From the NCBI GenBank assembly GCA_020137815.1, contig CM035362.1, forward strand, positions 2,326,729 through 2,390,728: a DNA stretch of 64,000 bases, in the 5' to 3' direction. Both the position numbers and the translations under genes were made by a program. Positions 1 to 12,896 of this stretch are shown piece after piece. Positions within the stretch are counted from its first letter, which is position 1; the number at the start of each line of letters is the position of its first letter. Under the pieces are notes generated by a model. It did not search any database. It was given only the letters and a program-made list of their open reading frames with translations, and was not told where the DNA came from. The DNA is from Hormiphora californensis. Lineage: Eukaryota > Ctenophora > Tentaculata > Cydippida > Pleurobrachiidae.

Positions 1-2875
1 TGCAATTAAACATTTATGCCCTGCAGCAGGGTCCCGCTCTGCTACTTCATTATCCGACAATTTCTGGAAAATGATACACAAAATGAAATTTGTAGAAACG
101 ACCAGAGCTGAAAAAAAAAATCACCGATCTTTAAATACAATCCTAATAATAAAGTCAGTGTTTCTAAACAAGAACCCCATACCAGCAACATTTCACCTCT
201 TGCAGGCAGTTTTTATTTCCCTTTCCACCCTCCCATACGGGGAAAGGATATTTCAAAACCTCCCTTCCCCCCCTTTTGCAGGCATATTTTCGATGGAAAT
301 AAATTAAAAAATTAAAAAACCGGGTTTTGGGGATTTGGGCCCTTTCCCCTAAACCCCAAAATCAAAACTTTTAGAGGTGAGAATTTTTTGGTTTTTTCAC
401 GGTTTTTAATTGTGGCGAAAAGTTTTTCCTTTGTGAGGGGGGTTTTGCCCAAAAAAAAGGGGGGGTTTCTATGATTTTTGTTTGTTTTTTTTCATTTCTG
501 TTTTTTTAAAAAATTTTGAAACGGTTCATTTTTTATTGGGGTTTAGCCTTTTCACGAAATAAGGGAAAATGTCCTCAAAAGTTGACTTTTTTTGGGTTAA
601 AAATTTGTTAATGAAAAGCTCCATTTTTGTAGAGAGAGGGAAAAAATCTTTTTTATTTTCCCGGGTTGTGTTATCTGTTTTTTAAATTTTTCCCCCTTTA
701 TCTAAAACAAACTTCCCTTTTTTCTAAAATTAACCTTTTTTTTTCCGGCCCCTCTCCTTCTATCCCTCTCATCTCCCCAATCCCCCTCATTTTTCTAACA
801 GATCCCTCCCTCATTGACAAAAAAGGTTTCCACCTCAGCCCTTTTCCTGCTGCCCCCCTTTTTTCTGGTTTTAACGGTGGGAACCTCAAAACCCCCCTCC
901 CAAGGTAATAAAGGAGAGATTTTTGTGTAGCTCACGTTTTTCCCTTTTTCGTTTTATGACCCTGTGAGGGGGAATTGCCGTAGATATAAAAGATATCCCC
1001 TGCCGGAAGATTTTATATTTCTTTGCACTGTGGGGGGCCCAAGTCTGAAAAGACTCTTCTAGCTCAGGACTCTCACACTAAGAAGAGCTCTGCAGATAAA
1101 ACCTCAGCTGTTTAAAACAATCTTTAAAGATATATTCACTGTAGTAAACTAGCTCCGGGGACACACACTTTTATACGCTTTTTCTCATCCTCCCCTTTAG
1201 AGCACATTTGCTCCCCCCCTTGCACTGAAAAAGGGGGGGGGACAAAAGAAAAAAATTCACCCGAAACCCAAACCCCCCCTCCCCTTTCCTCTTCTCTCTC
1301 GCGAATACCTTTCATCCGTTTTTTCCCGGTTTAGTCGACAATTTTTTTCCGAGCTCTTTTTCGGAAATCTTTTTTAAAATCTCAAAAAGGAAAAGAAAAC
1401 TAAATATTAAGTAGTCTAATCTATTTTTTTCCCCCGGGGGGGCCCCCCTTTTTTTTTCCTTTCCTTCTTCTCTTTCTTTCTCTTTTATCCCCCTCCCCCT
1501 TCTCCCCCCTTTTTCCTCTCTCTTTCCTCTATCTTTTTCCCTCTGTTTTTTTCCCCTTTCTCCCCCCCCTTCCCTCCCCTTTTCCTCTAAATATTTTTAA
1601 GAATTCCCCCAATTTGGGCCAACCCCAAAAGGCCCGGTTTTCCCCGGGAAACCCCTTTTTTGGCTAAATTTTCCCCAAAAACCCCCGGGGGGCCCTGCAA
1701 AAATTTTGGGGGAACCCCCCGGGTTTGGGAAAAAACCCCCAAAGGCCCGGGAAATGAAACCCCAATATTTCTTCCCTTTTTCCCCTCGGAGCACCCCCCA
1801 ATTTGTAAAAAATTACATCGTTTAGAGAGTGTGTTTAATTTTTAAAACACTTTTAGGGGAACTCTGTAAAATTCAAATTAGCATTTTTACCCCGAATAAT
1901 ACCATTTTGGGCCCGGTATAATTTTTTTTAACCCCCCTTTTAATGAAAATTTGGGGGCAACCCCCAAAAAAAACAAAAACCACAAATTGGTTTCCATTGA
2001 AAAAAGATTTTTTGGAACCAGGCCAAAAGGGTTTTTTGAAGCCGAAAAAAGAAAAATTTAAAACAAAAGGAAGAACATAATAAATTTAAATTTTACCAAC
2101 AACCTTATTTTGGTTTTGGGAATTTTAAAAAAGGGAAACGGTGCACAGGGCCGGGGGCCGATTTTTTCCCCTTGGTTTAAAGGGATTATCATTTTTGAAA
2201 TTTGAAAACTATTTAAAAGGAAAATTTTTCAATTTTAAATACCCCGACCATTTGGAAAAAAATTTTCTTAAACGTTTTTATAATTTTTCCGAAATATTTG
2301 TTTCCTTTTTTTCCCAAAAAGGGGGGGGAAACGGGAAGAGTAGGAGGGGCCCCGGGAGCCCAATTTTCTTTTTTAAAAGGTTTGGGGGGCCCCTTAAATT
2401 GTTGAAAGGGGATTTTTGGGGGAGATAAAAAGAAATTTAAAACCCCCCATAAAGTTAAAGAGGGAAAAAAATTTTAAATGAAAAAGGGGGGGAGAAACCC
2501 GATCCCCCTTTTTTTGGTTTTTTACAATTTTTTTTAAAAAAAAGGGATTTTGCCAGATTTCCCCTTTTCCCCTCCCTTCCCCCCCCCCAAAAATTTTGAA
2601 AAAACAACCCCCTACCCCTCCACCCTTCCCCAAACCACTCCCTTTACCTAGCCTTTTCTCCCCCCTTTTCCCCAATTGCCGAGTTGCGCTTTTCGCCGGC
2701 CTTTTTTTTAAAAAAGGGGGTGAAAATAAAAAAGGGGGCCCAATTTTAAATTGGGGGGTTTTCAAAAAAATTTTTTTTTTCCCCCCTGTAAATTTTAAAA
2801 ACCCTGGAGGGTTTGTTAGGGAAATTAGGAAAGGGGGGGCTGAAAAAGGGCGGAAGGGGAAAGCCCAGGGTTTTT

Positions 2876-2892
2876 TGGGTTTTTTTTTTTTT

Positions 2893-2937
<45 letters not shown>

Positions 2938-2950
2938 TTTTTTTTTTTGG

Positions 2951-2998
<48 letters not shown>

Positions 2999-3009
2999 CC
3001 CCTTTTTTT

Positions 3010-3060
<51 letters not shown>
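2876..3060. repeat. Near-pure poly-T tract
   Basis: About 180 bases are almost only T, broken by a few G and C. Its length and its position inside the homopolymer-expanded block make a sequencing or consensus artefact more likely than a real tract. Confidence 0.8.
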
Positions 3061-3061
<1 letters not shown>

Positions 3062-5299
3062 AAACCATGGGGGGGGAGGGAGGGGGGGTTTTAAACAAAA
3101 AAAAAATTCTCGCAAGGGAATTTGTTGGCAAAAATCAAAATGGACAATGCAGTTTTGTTTCAAAAATTTTTAAAACAAAATAAGGCCAAGAGGGTGAAGA
3201 AAAAACAACAAATTTTCACTCCCCATTTTTCTTCCTGGCAAAAGGTGTTTCGGGCGCCCCGGGCCCCCGAACCCCAAATGAAAAGAACATAACAAATTTT
3301 TCCCAAGGCCAAATAAATTCTTTCCCTTTAAAACCAAAAACCGGATCATGGTTTAAGGGAAAAACAAAAAAAAAGCCCCAAAAAGGGTTTTAAACCCTTT
3401 ATCCCTTTTTTTTCTTTTCCCCAATTATTTTGGTATTTCACTTCACTTCCCCTCTTCTCTCCCCTTTTCTTTCTCCCCTCTCTTTTTCCCCTTCTCTCTC
3501 TCTTTTTCCTCTATAAACCTATCTTTCTTTCTCCTAATTCGCCTCTCGCTCCTAAACATACTTTTCTTTTCTCCCCCAAATGCCCCCCCTTGGGAAAGCC
3601 CCCCATTCTGTTTTTAAACCCTATACAAAACCCCCTCCCTTTTGTAGGTATTTTTAAACCCTTTTTTTTTTTCAAAAAAGGAAAGCTTCCAACATCTTCC
3701 CCGAAATGTTTAAAAGAAGATGAGGTTTAAAGAAGTTTGCACTTTTGTTAGACTTTAATTTATGTTCGGGTTCAACAAGTTAGTAAAATAAATGAAAAAA
3801 TAAAGTTTCCACGGGCCCGTGTCAAATGTCCAAAAAAACTTTCAAACTTTCCTTCCCTGCCCGGGGCCAGGGAGGAGGGGGGGGGTGAGGGAGAAAAAGT
3901 GGGGGGGTTGGGGGGTTTAAGGGGGGTTTATGAGGTTCGGCGAGATTAGGGAGTTAGAAAGTTGAGAACATAAAATCGCTCCCCGGCCCAAAATTTCCCA
4001 AAGGAAAACCGAAAAAAAAACCCCGCAACATCAACCCCCAAACCCCTAACGGGCAACCCCCCCCACCTAACTACTTCCCGCACCAAAACCCTAACGGCCC
4101 CTTTTCCCCTTGTTCGACCCTTCCTAAAATTTGTTTTGTTCAAACCTTTTGGGGAGGGAGGGTCGAACAAGGTAACCTAAAATAAGATAAAATAAAAACG
4201 GTTTGAACAAAACAACCAGCACTCACACCTAACGGGGTGAGGGGGTAAGGAGGGGATAAGAGAATGTGTGGGTTAGGAGGGAGTGAGAGATTAGGTGGGG
4301 GTTATGAATTATAAAAGGTAGGGGGGCCCCTGGGGTAGGTCGGAGACCAAATATGGGCATATCACGTGATGGAGAGAGGGAGAAAATTTGTTTGTATTTT
4401 GCGTGGGTCTTGTTATGTGGTGTAGTGTTTGAAACATAAAACCCCCTACACCCCGAAACAAAACATGCACACGGGGGAAAGGATGTGGTGTGTGAGACAC
4501 GGTTTGAAAATGTGTTTTACTGTGGAAAATTTACGGTGCTGAATGTTCAATGGGTTTCGGGGGGTATCTACAAAATTAATAATAGATCTAGTAGGGTGGG
4601 GGGGGGGTGTCTGGGTTGGGTCTGGGGGTTTTAGCTAAAATGACTAATAGTCTAGTGGGGGTTTTAGGGGGTCTATTTGGGCCCGGGGGTTTTATCTAGC
4701 TAGATTACTAAAAAATCTGTGGGGTTGAGGGGTTTTTTTTGGGGGTTTGGGGGGGTATTAGTTTAATCTACAAACTGGGATCTATTTGGGTTTCTGGGGG
4801 AAACCTAGTGGGCTCTGAGGGGTTTATCAAAAGGGGTTTCAAAGGGGGTTTTTTACCCGGGTCTGAGGGGAAATTTGTTGAGGTTTTTGAGGGGTATCTT
4901 GCAGGGTCGGAAGGATATCTAGTTGAAATACCCGGGTTATTGTTGGGATCAATTGGGCCCCAAAGGGATGACACCCCCCCCCCCACGGGTTTGGGGGTAA
5001 AAATCTTTTTTTTATGGTTCGGGGAAAACCCATTGGGGAAATTTAGTGAAAGGAATTTGCTTTTCCCATATAAATTTCAAAACTTAAAGCACATTTCCAA
5101 AATTTTTCCCCCTCCCTCCTAACCTTCAAAAAAAATCCCCATCGCCCCCCAAAACCCCCCGGTCCCGGAGGGGTTGTGAGAAAAAGCTGCCCGTTTTTTC
5201 CATCTCAAGCCCGTGGAAAAATTTTTTGTTCATTATTGGGGGGGGGGGCACGTAAACCGTAACGTGCACAAAAAAATTTTTCACATTAAAAAAATGTTA

Positions 5300-5420
5300 T
5301 TTAAAGTTTTTACAAATGTTATAAAGTGTTATAAAGTGTTACAAATTGTTACAAAGTGTTGTTTTGTTCAAACCGGGGAGGGAGGGTCGAACAAGGCAAA
5401 CAAAGTGTTGCAAATTGTTA
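5300..5420. repeat. Short tandem repeat, 10-bp unit
   Basis: Degenerate copies of a TGTTACAAAG/TGTTATAAAG unit run in tandem and are interrupted at about 5,346-5,396 by one copy of the dispersed GGGTCGAACAAGG repeat. Base accuracy is doubtful here. Confidence 0.5.
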
Positions 5421-7949
5421 CAAAAAGTAAAATTGTTCGAAAGGGACCCCTTTTTAAACCTTTTTTAAAACCGTGGAAAACAGGGTAACACTATGGAACA
5501 CTATGTAAAACCCCTTTTTAACACTATTTAACAATTTTTAACACTATGAACACTTTTTAAAATTTCAACACTTTCTAAAAACTTTCTAATGTTTGTGCAA
5601 AAAAAAGTTTTCTGGCCCCAGGTTTCGTGTGACCCCCTCCCTTTTTTTTACTAAAATTTTTGAAATGAACGTCCAGTCAATAAAACCCCATCTTCTTGAA
5701 CCCGGATTTAGAGCAAGGGTTTTTGGGAACCAATTTTCCTTATTTAACAAAACACTACCCGAGAGAGATAGAGAGGAAAAGGGGAAAAGAGAGAGAGAGA
5801 TAGAAGAGGAGAGAAGAGAGAGGCGAGAAAGGGGTGGTTTTGTTGGGTGGGAGAGAGAGAAAGGGAAAGTTTTCGCTTTCAGCGATTTTTATTTTTGTTT
5901 TTTGCAAGGGGGGGGGAAAGGGGGGAATCTTGTTTTTACGGGAAAGGGAAATCTTGTTTTATTTGTTTTTTATACCAAACAAAAGTTTCCCAAAAAAAAT
6001 TAGTTTTTGCATGGATTATGGATAAGGGGGTTTTTATTTTAATTTTCGGGGTTTTTGAAGGTTCACACCCCCCTTTTTGTGGGGGGAAAAGTTTTTTTTT
6101 GCGTTCCCCTTTAAAATGTTAAATTTCCGGGGTTTTGTTTGCGTCCCAAAATTTATAAATTTCACCTGGCCCGGGCTTTGGGGGGGGGGGATTGACAACT
6201 TAAAAAATCCCCTTTTGGGGGTTTTAACAACACTTAACGACAACATATGCCCGCCCCCAAAGGGAATAGAATTTCAATTTGAGAGGAAAAGAGAGAGAAC
6301 CTCTGTTTTAAGGGGGAGGGAAATCGTGTGGTTTTTAAAATCCGATAGTATTGTCAAAATGGTATTTGGGGCCCGGGCCTCCTCTTTTTCGCTTTTTAAA
6401 GGGTTCCCAACCCCCCCCGATGTCTCCTCACTAAAGTAGATAGTCCAAAAAATGGGTAAACCCCGTTTTTAAAAAACTCTTTTTCATCCCCAAAAAAAAA
6501 GCCCGGCTGCTTGGTTTTGATAAACTGAGGGGGATCCCCCCAAAAAAATTAACAAAATTTTTTGACTTGACGTAGGTTGTTGGTGCCATCCCTTAAAATC
6601 CTCCAGTCCAAAATTTTTCCCCAATAAGGGATCCCACATCTTTTCGACATGAAATGCTATTATTAGGTGATTAAATTTATTAGGATATAAATAATCAGGA
6701 TATAACATAATAAACCGTGGGGTGCGGGGACTGGGGAGGGAGGGTCGAACGGTAAGTGGTAAATACTTGTTTTGTTTGTGGCGCGAAGAAAGATAGATTT
6801 GTTTGTCTTGTTTGTGGCGCCACTTAACGATTTCATAGCTTGTTTTGTTCGCGGGAGAGATCAGAGAACAATATCGAAAACGCCGAACAGCCAAAATTTG
6901 TTTGTTCAAACACGGGGGATAAACCCAAAAAAGCGTTTCGCTCTTGAAATTTCATTGGAATCGGGGTGATTTGCAAACCCCTTTTAAAATCCGTTTTTAA
7001 GCGACTTTACCCCTAATTCTTGGAATTTGGCCCCATTGGTTTTGTATTTTCAAAAGGGGGAAAACCGGGAAATTTCCCCGGAATCTAAAGGGAAAATCGT
7101 TTGAAACCCCACTTAAAACTCGGGGAAAGAAAAGGAAAAAAGCGAAACTTAAAAAAAGCGAAACCCAAAAAAGCGAAAAAAAAAACGCTAAAATAAAAAA
7201 GCAAAAAAAAAAACGGCAAAAAAACAAAAAAAGCGAAACAAAAAAAACCCAAAAAAAAAACCCGAAAAAAAAAAGCGAAAAAAAAAAGCAAAGATGAAAA
7301 AACCCCACGGTTCTTTTTTTTTTAAAGGGGGCCGCCCGCCATTTTTTTGGCTTTTGGCTCTGGGGGCGGCGTCGTTTGCCGTTCCAAAATCAGTAAAACA
7401 CAAAAAACCTTTTTTTTTTTTTAAAAAAAAATAAAAAGGGGGGAACAAAACAAACTTCCACGGGAATATATCACAAAATAAAAGGGGCCCTGCAATCCAT
7501 CATTTTAATATTCCCAATTTCCCCTTTTACCCCCCTACAAAAATTTTTAAGCTGGGTAGACCTAGATCTACTCAGAACCACTTGGGAACATTACCACGAT
7601 CATTTTAACATTGCTTGAATTGGAGTTTTTGAATCATCTTCACCCAATACTTACGAAAAAACACCGAGGAGAATTGAAAAACGGGGCTTAAAAAGAAATT
7701 TTTGTTTTTTTGCCTCTTTGCAGTTCTCGTGGATCCCCACCAAAAAACACCTTGCTGTGTTTCGGGGCTCTAGCTCTTACAGTTTTAGTTTAAGGGTGAT
7801 CTAAACCCAATTTTATTTAAATCGATTTTACCGGACCCCCCCGATTTTACGGGGGCGGGGGACCCCCTATTTACCCGGGGGTCCATGCTTGTTTTTTTTC
7901 CCCTTGGGGGGCAAGGGGAAAATTGGGGGTTTGGGCAGCAATTTTGGCC

Positions 7950-8790
7950 TTTGTCCCAAAACACGTACCAGGAGAGTTATCTTGTTACAATTCCAAGACT
8001 ACAATTATATACTAAGACTTTACCAAGATTTGAGACCGGCCTGTTTATGAACTCAGTATTTCGTGTAGATTTGAAGGAACTCTAAGATATATCATTATCA
8101 GAGATCAGAGAGAGAGATTTTTGACGAAAATAATAAAACATTTATATAAACAGTTCCTGGCCCCGATATATGGCGTGTACCGGGTACCGTCTCGGAACTA
8201 TCTGTAACTCGTCAGGGGCAGTACCAATTGTAGTTTGCAAAGGTATTGAGCTATTATTATAGTCGTTACCAAATAGAGTACTACCATGCCAGTAGTTAGG
8301 GTCTGAATGTGGTCTGAAACCCCCTAGGAGCACGGCGCTTTTCTGAAAGCACTCTTCGTTTCAGACCACAGTCAGACCCTACCAGTAGTACAAGGGATAT
8401 TAATGTTACAATATATCGTGCTGAGCACGTACCATTAGTAATATCTTTTAGCAAATATTTGGGGTTATATTGTTGCATTGTAATTTTTCGGCAGTCGGCA
8501 TGAGGCCGCGTTGAGCAGCCAGCGATTTCTACTATTCGATTATACAATTCATATGATTGAGGTATGCGATGGACATATTTTGTTGTTGAAATCAGTTGAG
8601 CTGATTTCTTGAGTAGTTGAGTTGAGACGACAGCTTGAGAGACTTATAATGGGCCATTGGGGCCACACCACCCTCGGAAATATCCCTCGCTTACTATAAT
8701 GTTGTTTTTATGTTTGGAGGGGGATCAGATTAATTACAGATCTGATGTAGCTGAGCTTATGGTCATTGGACTCTATTTACTATAACAGGA

Positions 8791-8821
<31 letters not shown>

Positions 8822-9151
8822 GGAAAGAGAGAAATAGAGAGCTCCTAGAGGTCGGGTTAATTCCCTTGACTCATATGGATTTTAATATATGGCGTTTGGC
8901 TTTATACACTTTTGCCTACGCAGAGTTCGTTTTATTGGTATCTTTAGTCATAGGTGAATGTATTGTTTTCTACATAGGGTTCAGACTTAATAAATTAAAT
9001 TCGTGTGTACTGTTGTGTTCAGAGAGAGAGAGGGGGAGTTCAGAGGGATTTGTTTTTACCCGACCCATCTCCCACAAACTAGACTTGGGTAGGGTACAAG
9101 CAAGACAAATACAGAGGGAGATATACCATAGAAAATGATGGAGAGAAAATA
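7950..9151. other. Intergenic stretch
   Basis: Clean sequence begins near 7,950. Apart from the foldback hairpin at 8,298-8,380 and a short GA run near 8,795-8,822 I see no gene or RNA. Confidence 0.5.
8298..8380. repeat. Small foldback element
   Basis: The left arm reads GGGTCTGAATGTGGTCTGAAAC and the right arm is its near-perfect reverse complement, about 83 bp in all. It looks like a miniature foldback transposon; no target duplication is clear. Confidence 0.55.
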
Positions 9152-9331
9152 ATGTCAGATTTGTCAATCCACCCGCTGCATAAATTATGGGGTCTTGATG
9201 ATTTGGCAAATTTGTCAAGCGAAGACAAGTTGTACTATACAGAAAGAGTTATTGAAGTGTACGCGTTCTGTCGAAAGCATGATTTTTCCGCAGAACAAAA
9301 GGTTGTCGTTTTAATTGTTTTTTATCATTGA
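9152..9331 (+). CDS. Possible N-terminal exon or fragment of a CLAMP-domain (flagellar C1a-32-like) protein
   Basis: A 59-codon frame opens with ATG at 9,152 and ends at TGA 9,329-9,331. It contains LSSEDKLYYTERVIEVY followed by FCRKHDFSAEQK. To my eye this resembles the start of the CLAMP family (Chlamydomonas C1a-32, animal CABCOCO1), in which a short helix pair with an F-C/A-x-x-x-x-F-S-x-E-Q signature is typical. Those proteins sit on the central-pair apparatus of motile cilia. The family resemblance is from memory and partial. After EQK the reading frame soon stops, with only a weak GTTGTC donor at the end of the similarity. I could not find continuing exons on the plus strand before 16 kb, so this may be a gene start, a decayed fragment, or chance. 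Confidence 0.35.
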   Translation: MSDLSIHPLHKLWGLDDLANLSSEDKLYYTERVIEVYAFCRKHDFSAEQKVVVLIVFYH

Positions 9332-10468
9332 AAATAAAGCTACAGTCTCGATATATCCCGACCGATAATATGGTGACAGGTGAACATAAATTTGGTTGGT
9401 TTCAGAATTAAATTTGTCTGTATCTCTACTAAGTACTAATATATCGGACTTCGCTATTTAACAAACCTTGCCACAGCTCAGTAGACTGTTGATCGACATA
9501 GACATGCAGACTGTAGCTTTATAACAATTTGGCTACCGATACATATCAAAATACACATAATATCTCTTGAGATCTGTCTCTAGATAGAGACACGGATCTT
9601 GCTTGTAATTATTCTAGAAATTGTAGCATATAATGCGGTCAATATGCAGTGATTCCAGGGATATATCACATTGGATTGCTGAACTATTCAGATGTGATAT
9701 TATAGTGATCTGTGTGCATAGTTTCGTATAGGCCACATATATCTTGAAACGTCCACAACTCACATGTGATATGATTCATGTTTACGAGATATATAGTACA
9801 CGTGATACTGATTTATATAAAGCAATGTCCTTGGTCTTCCATTGCATTGTTGAGTGGCATTATTATCTGGGGAACGACCATATGCTGTGTAGACCGAGAA
9901 AAGGCAGAAGAAGAAGGTGAATACATAGCTTAGACAGAGGCCTTTTATTGGAGACAAATTATATAATTCATCCTCCAGTCTGACTTGTATACTGAATGAG
10001 AATTATGAGTTTTTCTCATGCAATCGACCCTGGTCTCCCTTCATGCATGCAACTCCCAACATATTATTACATGAAGTATGATCCAGTGTGGCTACTTTTC
10101 TCCAGAATTAATTACTTGCTTCTTCTTCTTCTTCGAGGCTGTTCCAGCCCCATACAAAGTAGCACAGGAGGCTACTTTCCCCAGTCTGGAAATAACTTGC
10201 TGGCTGGTATTTTATAGCTTTGACAGAGCTAGCGTCTCACTTGTCCAAAAAACTATATTTATTAGAGTAAGTCATAAATCGAGGACAATACCCACAATCC
10301 ACGTGCTAGTTGTTGAGTAACAACAAGAAAGGAAGTTGATATGAAGAGTGATTGAACTTGAGATTGTCCTGCAGAAGTGTCATGTGAAAGTAGATCCTGA
10401 GTAGACACAGATTGTTCTATATATCTCACCAAGTGTTCAACTAAGGGCTGTGCTCTGTAATATCGATG

Positions 10469-10588
10469 TAGCAGGAATCGACCGAATCGGGAAATACTGG
10501 TCCCTGATTGGCTGATAACCAGTCACGTGACCTAAATAACGAGCTCTGATTGGTTGTTTACTTGTTTCGGTCGGTTCCTGCGATGTAG
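10469..10588. mobile_element. MITE with GCAGGAAYCGACCGAA terminal inverted repeats
   Basis: GCAGGAATCGACCGAA at the left is inverted at the right as TTTCGGTCGGTTCCTGC. The element is about 110 bp and flanked by the direct repeat GATGTA. A second copy in opposite orientation lies at 25,210-25,319 with AACGTA as flanking repeat, so two independent insertions with different 6-bp duplications support a transposon. Confidence 0.7.
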
Positions 10589-10914
10589 AAACTTTAACCT
10601 TGGCAAGTAGAATCTAGGATCTAAAGGTACTGAAGGAGAGGTTTCCATGGAAGGGTCGCCGCCCGTACGTAGCATGTATGTGATAAGATACCCCACCACC
10701 ACCCAGTGTCAAGTTGTACATAATGTGAGTTTTCCTGGTTTGTTTAAACAACCCCGTACCGGGAGATTCTGAACAATTCTCTTTGATAAACAAGGAAAAT
10801 CACAGGGGAAAAGAGATGCATTTATTCGTCGCTTTTATGAAATTATACTAATGGACTAATGGTGTTTACTGCTAATGAAGGTTAATGAAGACGGTGGTGA
10901 CAGATCACTGACAC

Positions 10915-11031
<117 letters not shown>

Positions 11032-11237
11032 CTAATGACGTCAATTGGCGGTAATCCAGACACTCAATACACGAATCCGCGCCATGGAAATGCATGTACA
11101 CTACTCAAACACCCTACGACTTCTATAACGTTCATGATTCTGCTCATTTAGTCTTGAAGGAGACAGTGTCTCTGAACAAGACATCCTACTCATGATCGGA
11201 TATCAGCTTAGCCAATTGGGAGGATGACTGCAGACTG

Positions 11238-11270
11238 GTTTGGTTTGGTTTGGTTTGGTTTGGTTTGGGC
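11238..11270. repeat. (GGTTT)n repeat
   Basis: Six tandem TGGTT/GGTTT units. They are not telomeric in sequence (not TTAGGG). Confidence 0.8.
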
Positions 11271-12230
11271 CGCTCATCTGGGACTGTTAACAGTCAAACT
11301 GCAGACTGGTGTGAGAGTAGAGAGATAGAACAGACAAGTACTTGTCTGTTGTGAAGTGACAGCTAATAAATAAATCATGAACTTGAAATCTACGGCTGCT
11401 CATGACTTGGGTGGGTCCATTACAATTAATCAGTTCAAGCAGCCGATCTTATAAGGAGCTACTGAGCTGTGATTTGGGGCGGGGGCACACAAATATCACA
11501 TACAGATCCACAGGGGGCATGCAGATTTGGTTTGGAGAACTTGGGGCCGAGAGATCAGTAGGGGTAATATAATAGGATGCAAATGTTCTGCTACTATAAC
11601 CGCGGTGAAAGATCAAAGAAAGAGCTGGAGTATATTCTCTCCAGAACTGTAATGGTACAACTATAATAATGCTCGATAATGGAGTTATAAGAATAGTTTG
11701 TACCTGACCCTTCAATTTTCAAGAAGGGCCGTGAGTAAACTAGACAAATAGGCAGAGAAATCACGATATATGAAATTAACTGATACCGCATATACTGATC
11801 TGGACGCCGCTAGACAGGTACTTAGTTCAGTATAGCAATCTAGATAATGAGATGAGTGAAGCCTGGAACCCCTGCAGTAGCTCCCCTTGAAGCCCCTACA
11901 GCTGCAACTCCTCGATGAATATTTTAGTAAGTTCATGTTTCAAGTCCCTGGGGAATAATGAATTATATTTCTAGGGAGGCACGAGTACCCCCCGGGTTTT
12001 ATAATCTGTCTTCGCATTTGTCACCCCTGGTATGAATCACATTAGATGTTCTTCGTGTGGGTGTGGTTAGAAAGATTCTAAAGTAAGACTATATATCCTC
12101 TCTGTCGTCATCATAAAATGAACGAGTCATAATTGATGATCACTACACTTGAATTGTGTTAAAAAGTGTCTCAGTCGTCAATTGACATCACATCTTTGTT
12201 CTATGACTCATATAATATGTTGTTGTAGGT

Positions 12231-12270
12231 CACCGATGATGGCAATTTAGCCGAAAGTACTTTTGGATGG
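12231..12270 (+). ncRNA. Hammerhead-like core motif (weak)
   Basis: CCGATGA is followed by a GGC / GCC mini-stem around AATTTA and then GAAA, the order of a hammerhead core (CUGAUGA, stem II, GAAA). The U4 position is C, as in the two Penelope-linked copies in this window, and stems I and III are not convincing. It may be a relic of another Penelope-like terminal repeat or chance. Confidence 0.25.
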
Positions 12271-12708
12271 AAACCACTGCGTATTATCACATCTCAAAAC
12301 CTCGTTCACATCATTGAGTGACAATTGTTCTTCACTGCATCTAAACTAGGATGTACTCGAAAGTCTTAACTTTTGTTTCCCAACTTTAAGTCCCATGGTG
12401 CGTACGGTCGTCTAATATCAAGACACGGAAATGTCGAAGAAAAAGGCCAAAAGGGGGCACACGTACATATTTCCCAGGGTCTGAAACAGTGAAACGGCGT
12501 GTCTTTAAAACGTTATAATATGTCGTTGAGACACACAGAAGATCCTTTGGACAGTGGTTATTTCGGGCTTACACACCTTTTGTTGGGGCAGTACATAAAG
12601 AGCTCTGCACTCTGAGAGTCAGCTAGACGTTGTGAGTTTGAGAAACAATGACATTTGTCTACTTAACTCCAGACCTTTCCAAATGTAAGCTGTTCTGCAG
12701 CGAAGGTG

Positions 12709-12896
12709 AGAGAGAGAGAGGGTGAAAGAGAGAGGTGAGAGAGAGAGAGATAGTGAGAGAGAGGGAGTGAGCTGTGAGATAGAGAGACAGAGACAGAGAC
12801 AGAGACAGAGACAGAGACAGAGACAGAGACAGAGACAGAGACAGAGACAGAGACAGAGACAGAGACAGAGACAGAGACAGAGACAGAGACAGAGAG
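12709..12896. repeat. (GA)n and (GACAGA)n compound microsatellite
   Basis: Imperfect GA is followed by about 18 copies of a GACAGA hexamer. The Arg-Gln and Ser-Leu frames across it are low complexity. Confidence 0.95.

Larger units (their letters stand above)
1..7950. other. Low-quality, homopolymer-expanded sequence without recognisable genes
   Basis: Almost every word here is built from runs of three to ten identical bases, unlike the sequence after about 7,950, where homopolymers are ordinary. No open frame resembles a protein domain; the longer ones are poly-Phe or poly-Lys read from T or A runs. A few motifs of the TTGTTCAAAC / GGGTCGAACAAGG repeat family, also found in the clean part, are still readable near 4,136, 5,346, 6,730 and 6,900, so the DNA is probably from the same genome but poorly resolved. 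I see nothing else supportable in it. Confidence 0.75.

Noticed and set aside
2394-3183. Long poly-Lys and poly-Phe open frames
   Set aside because: They are translations of A/T homopolymers in the poor-quality block and contain no domain.
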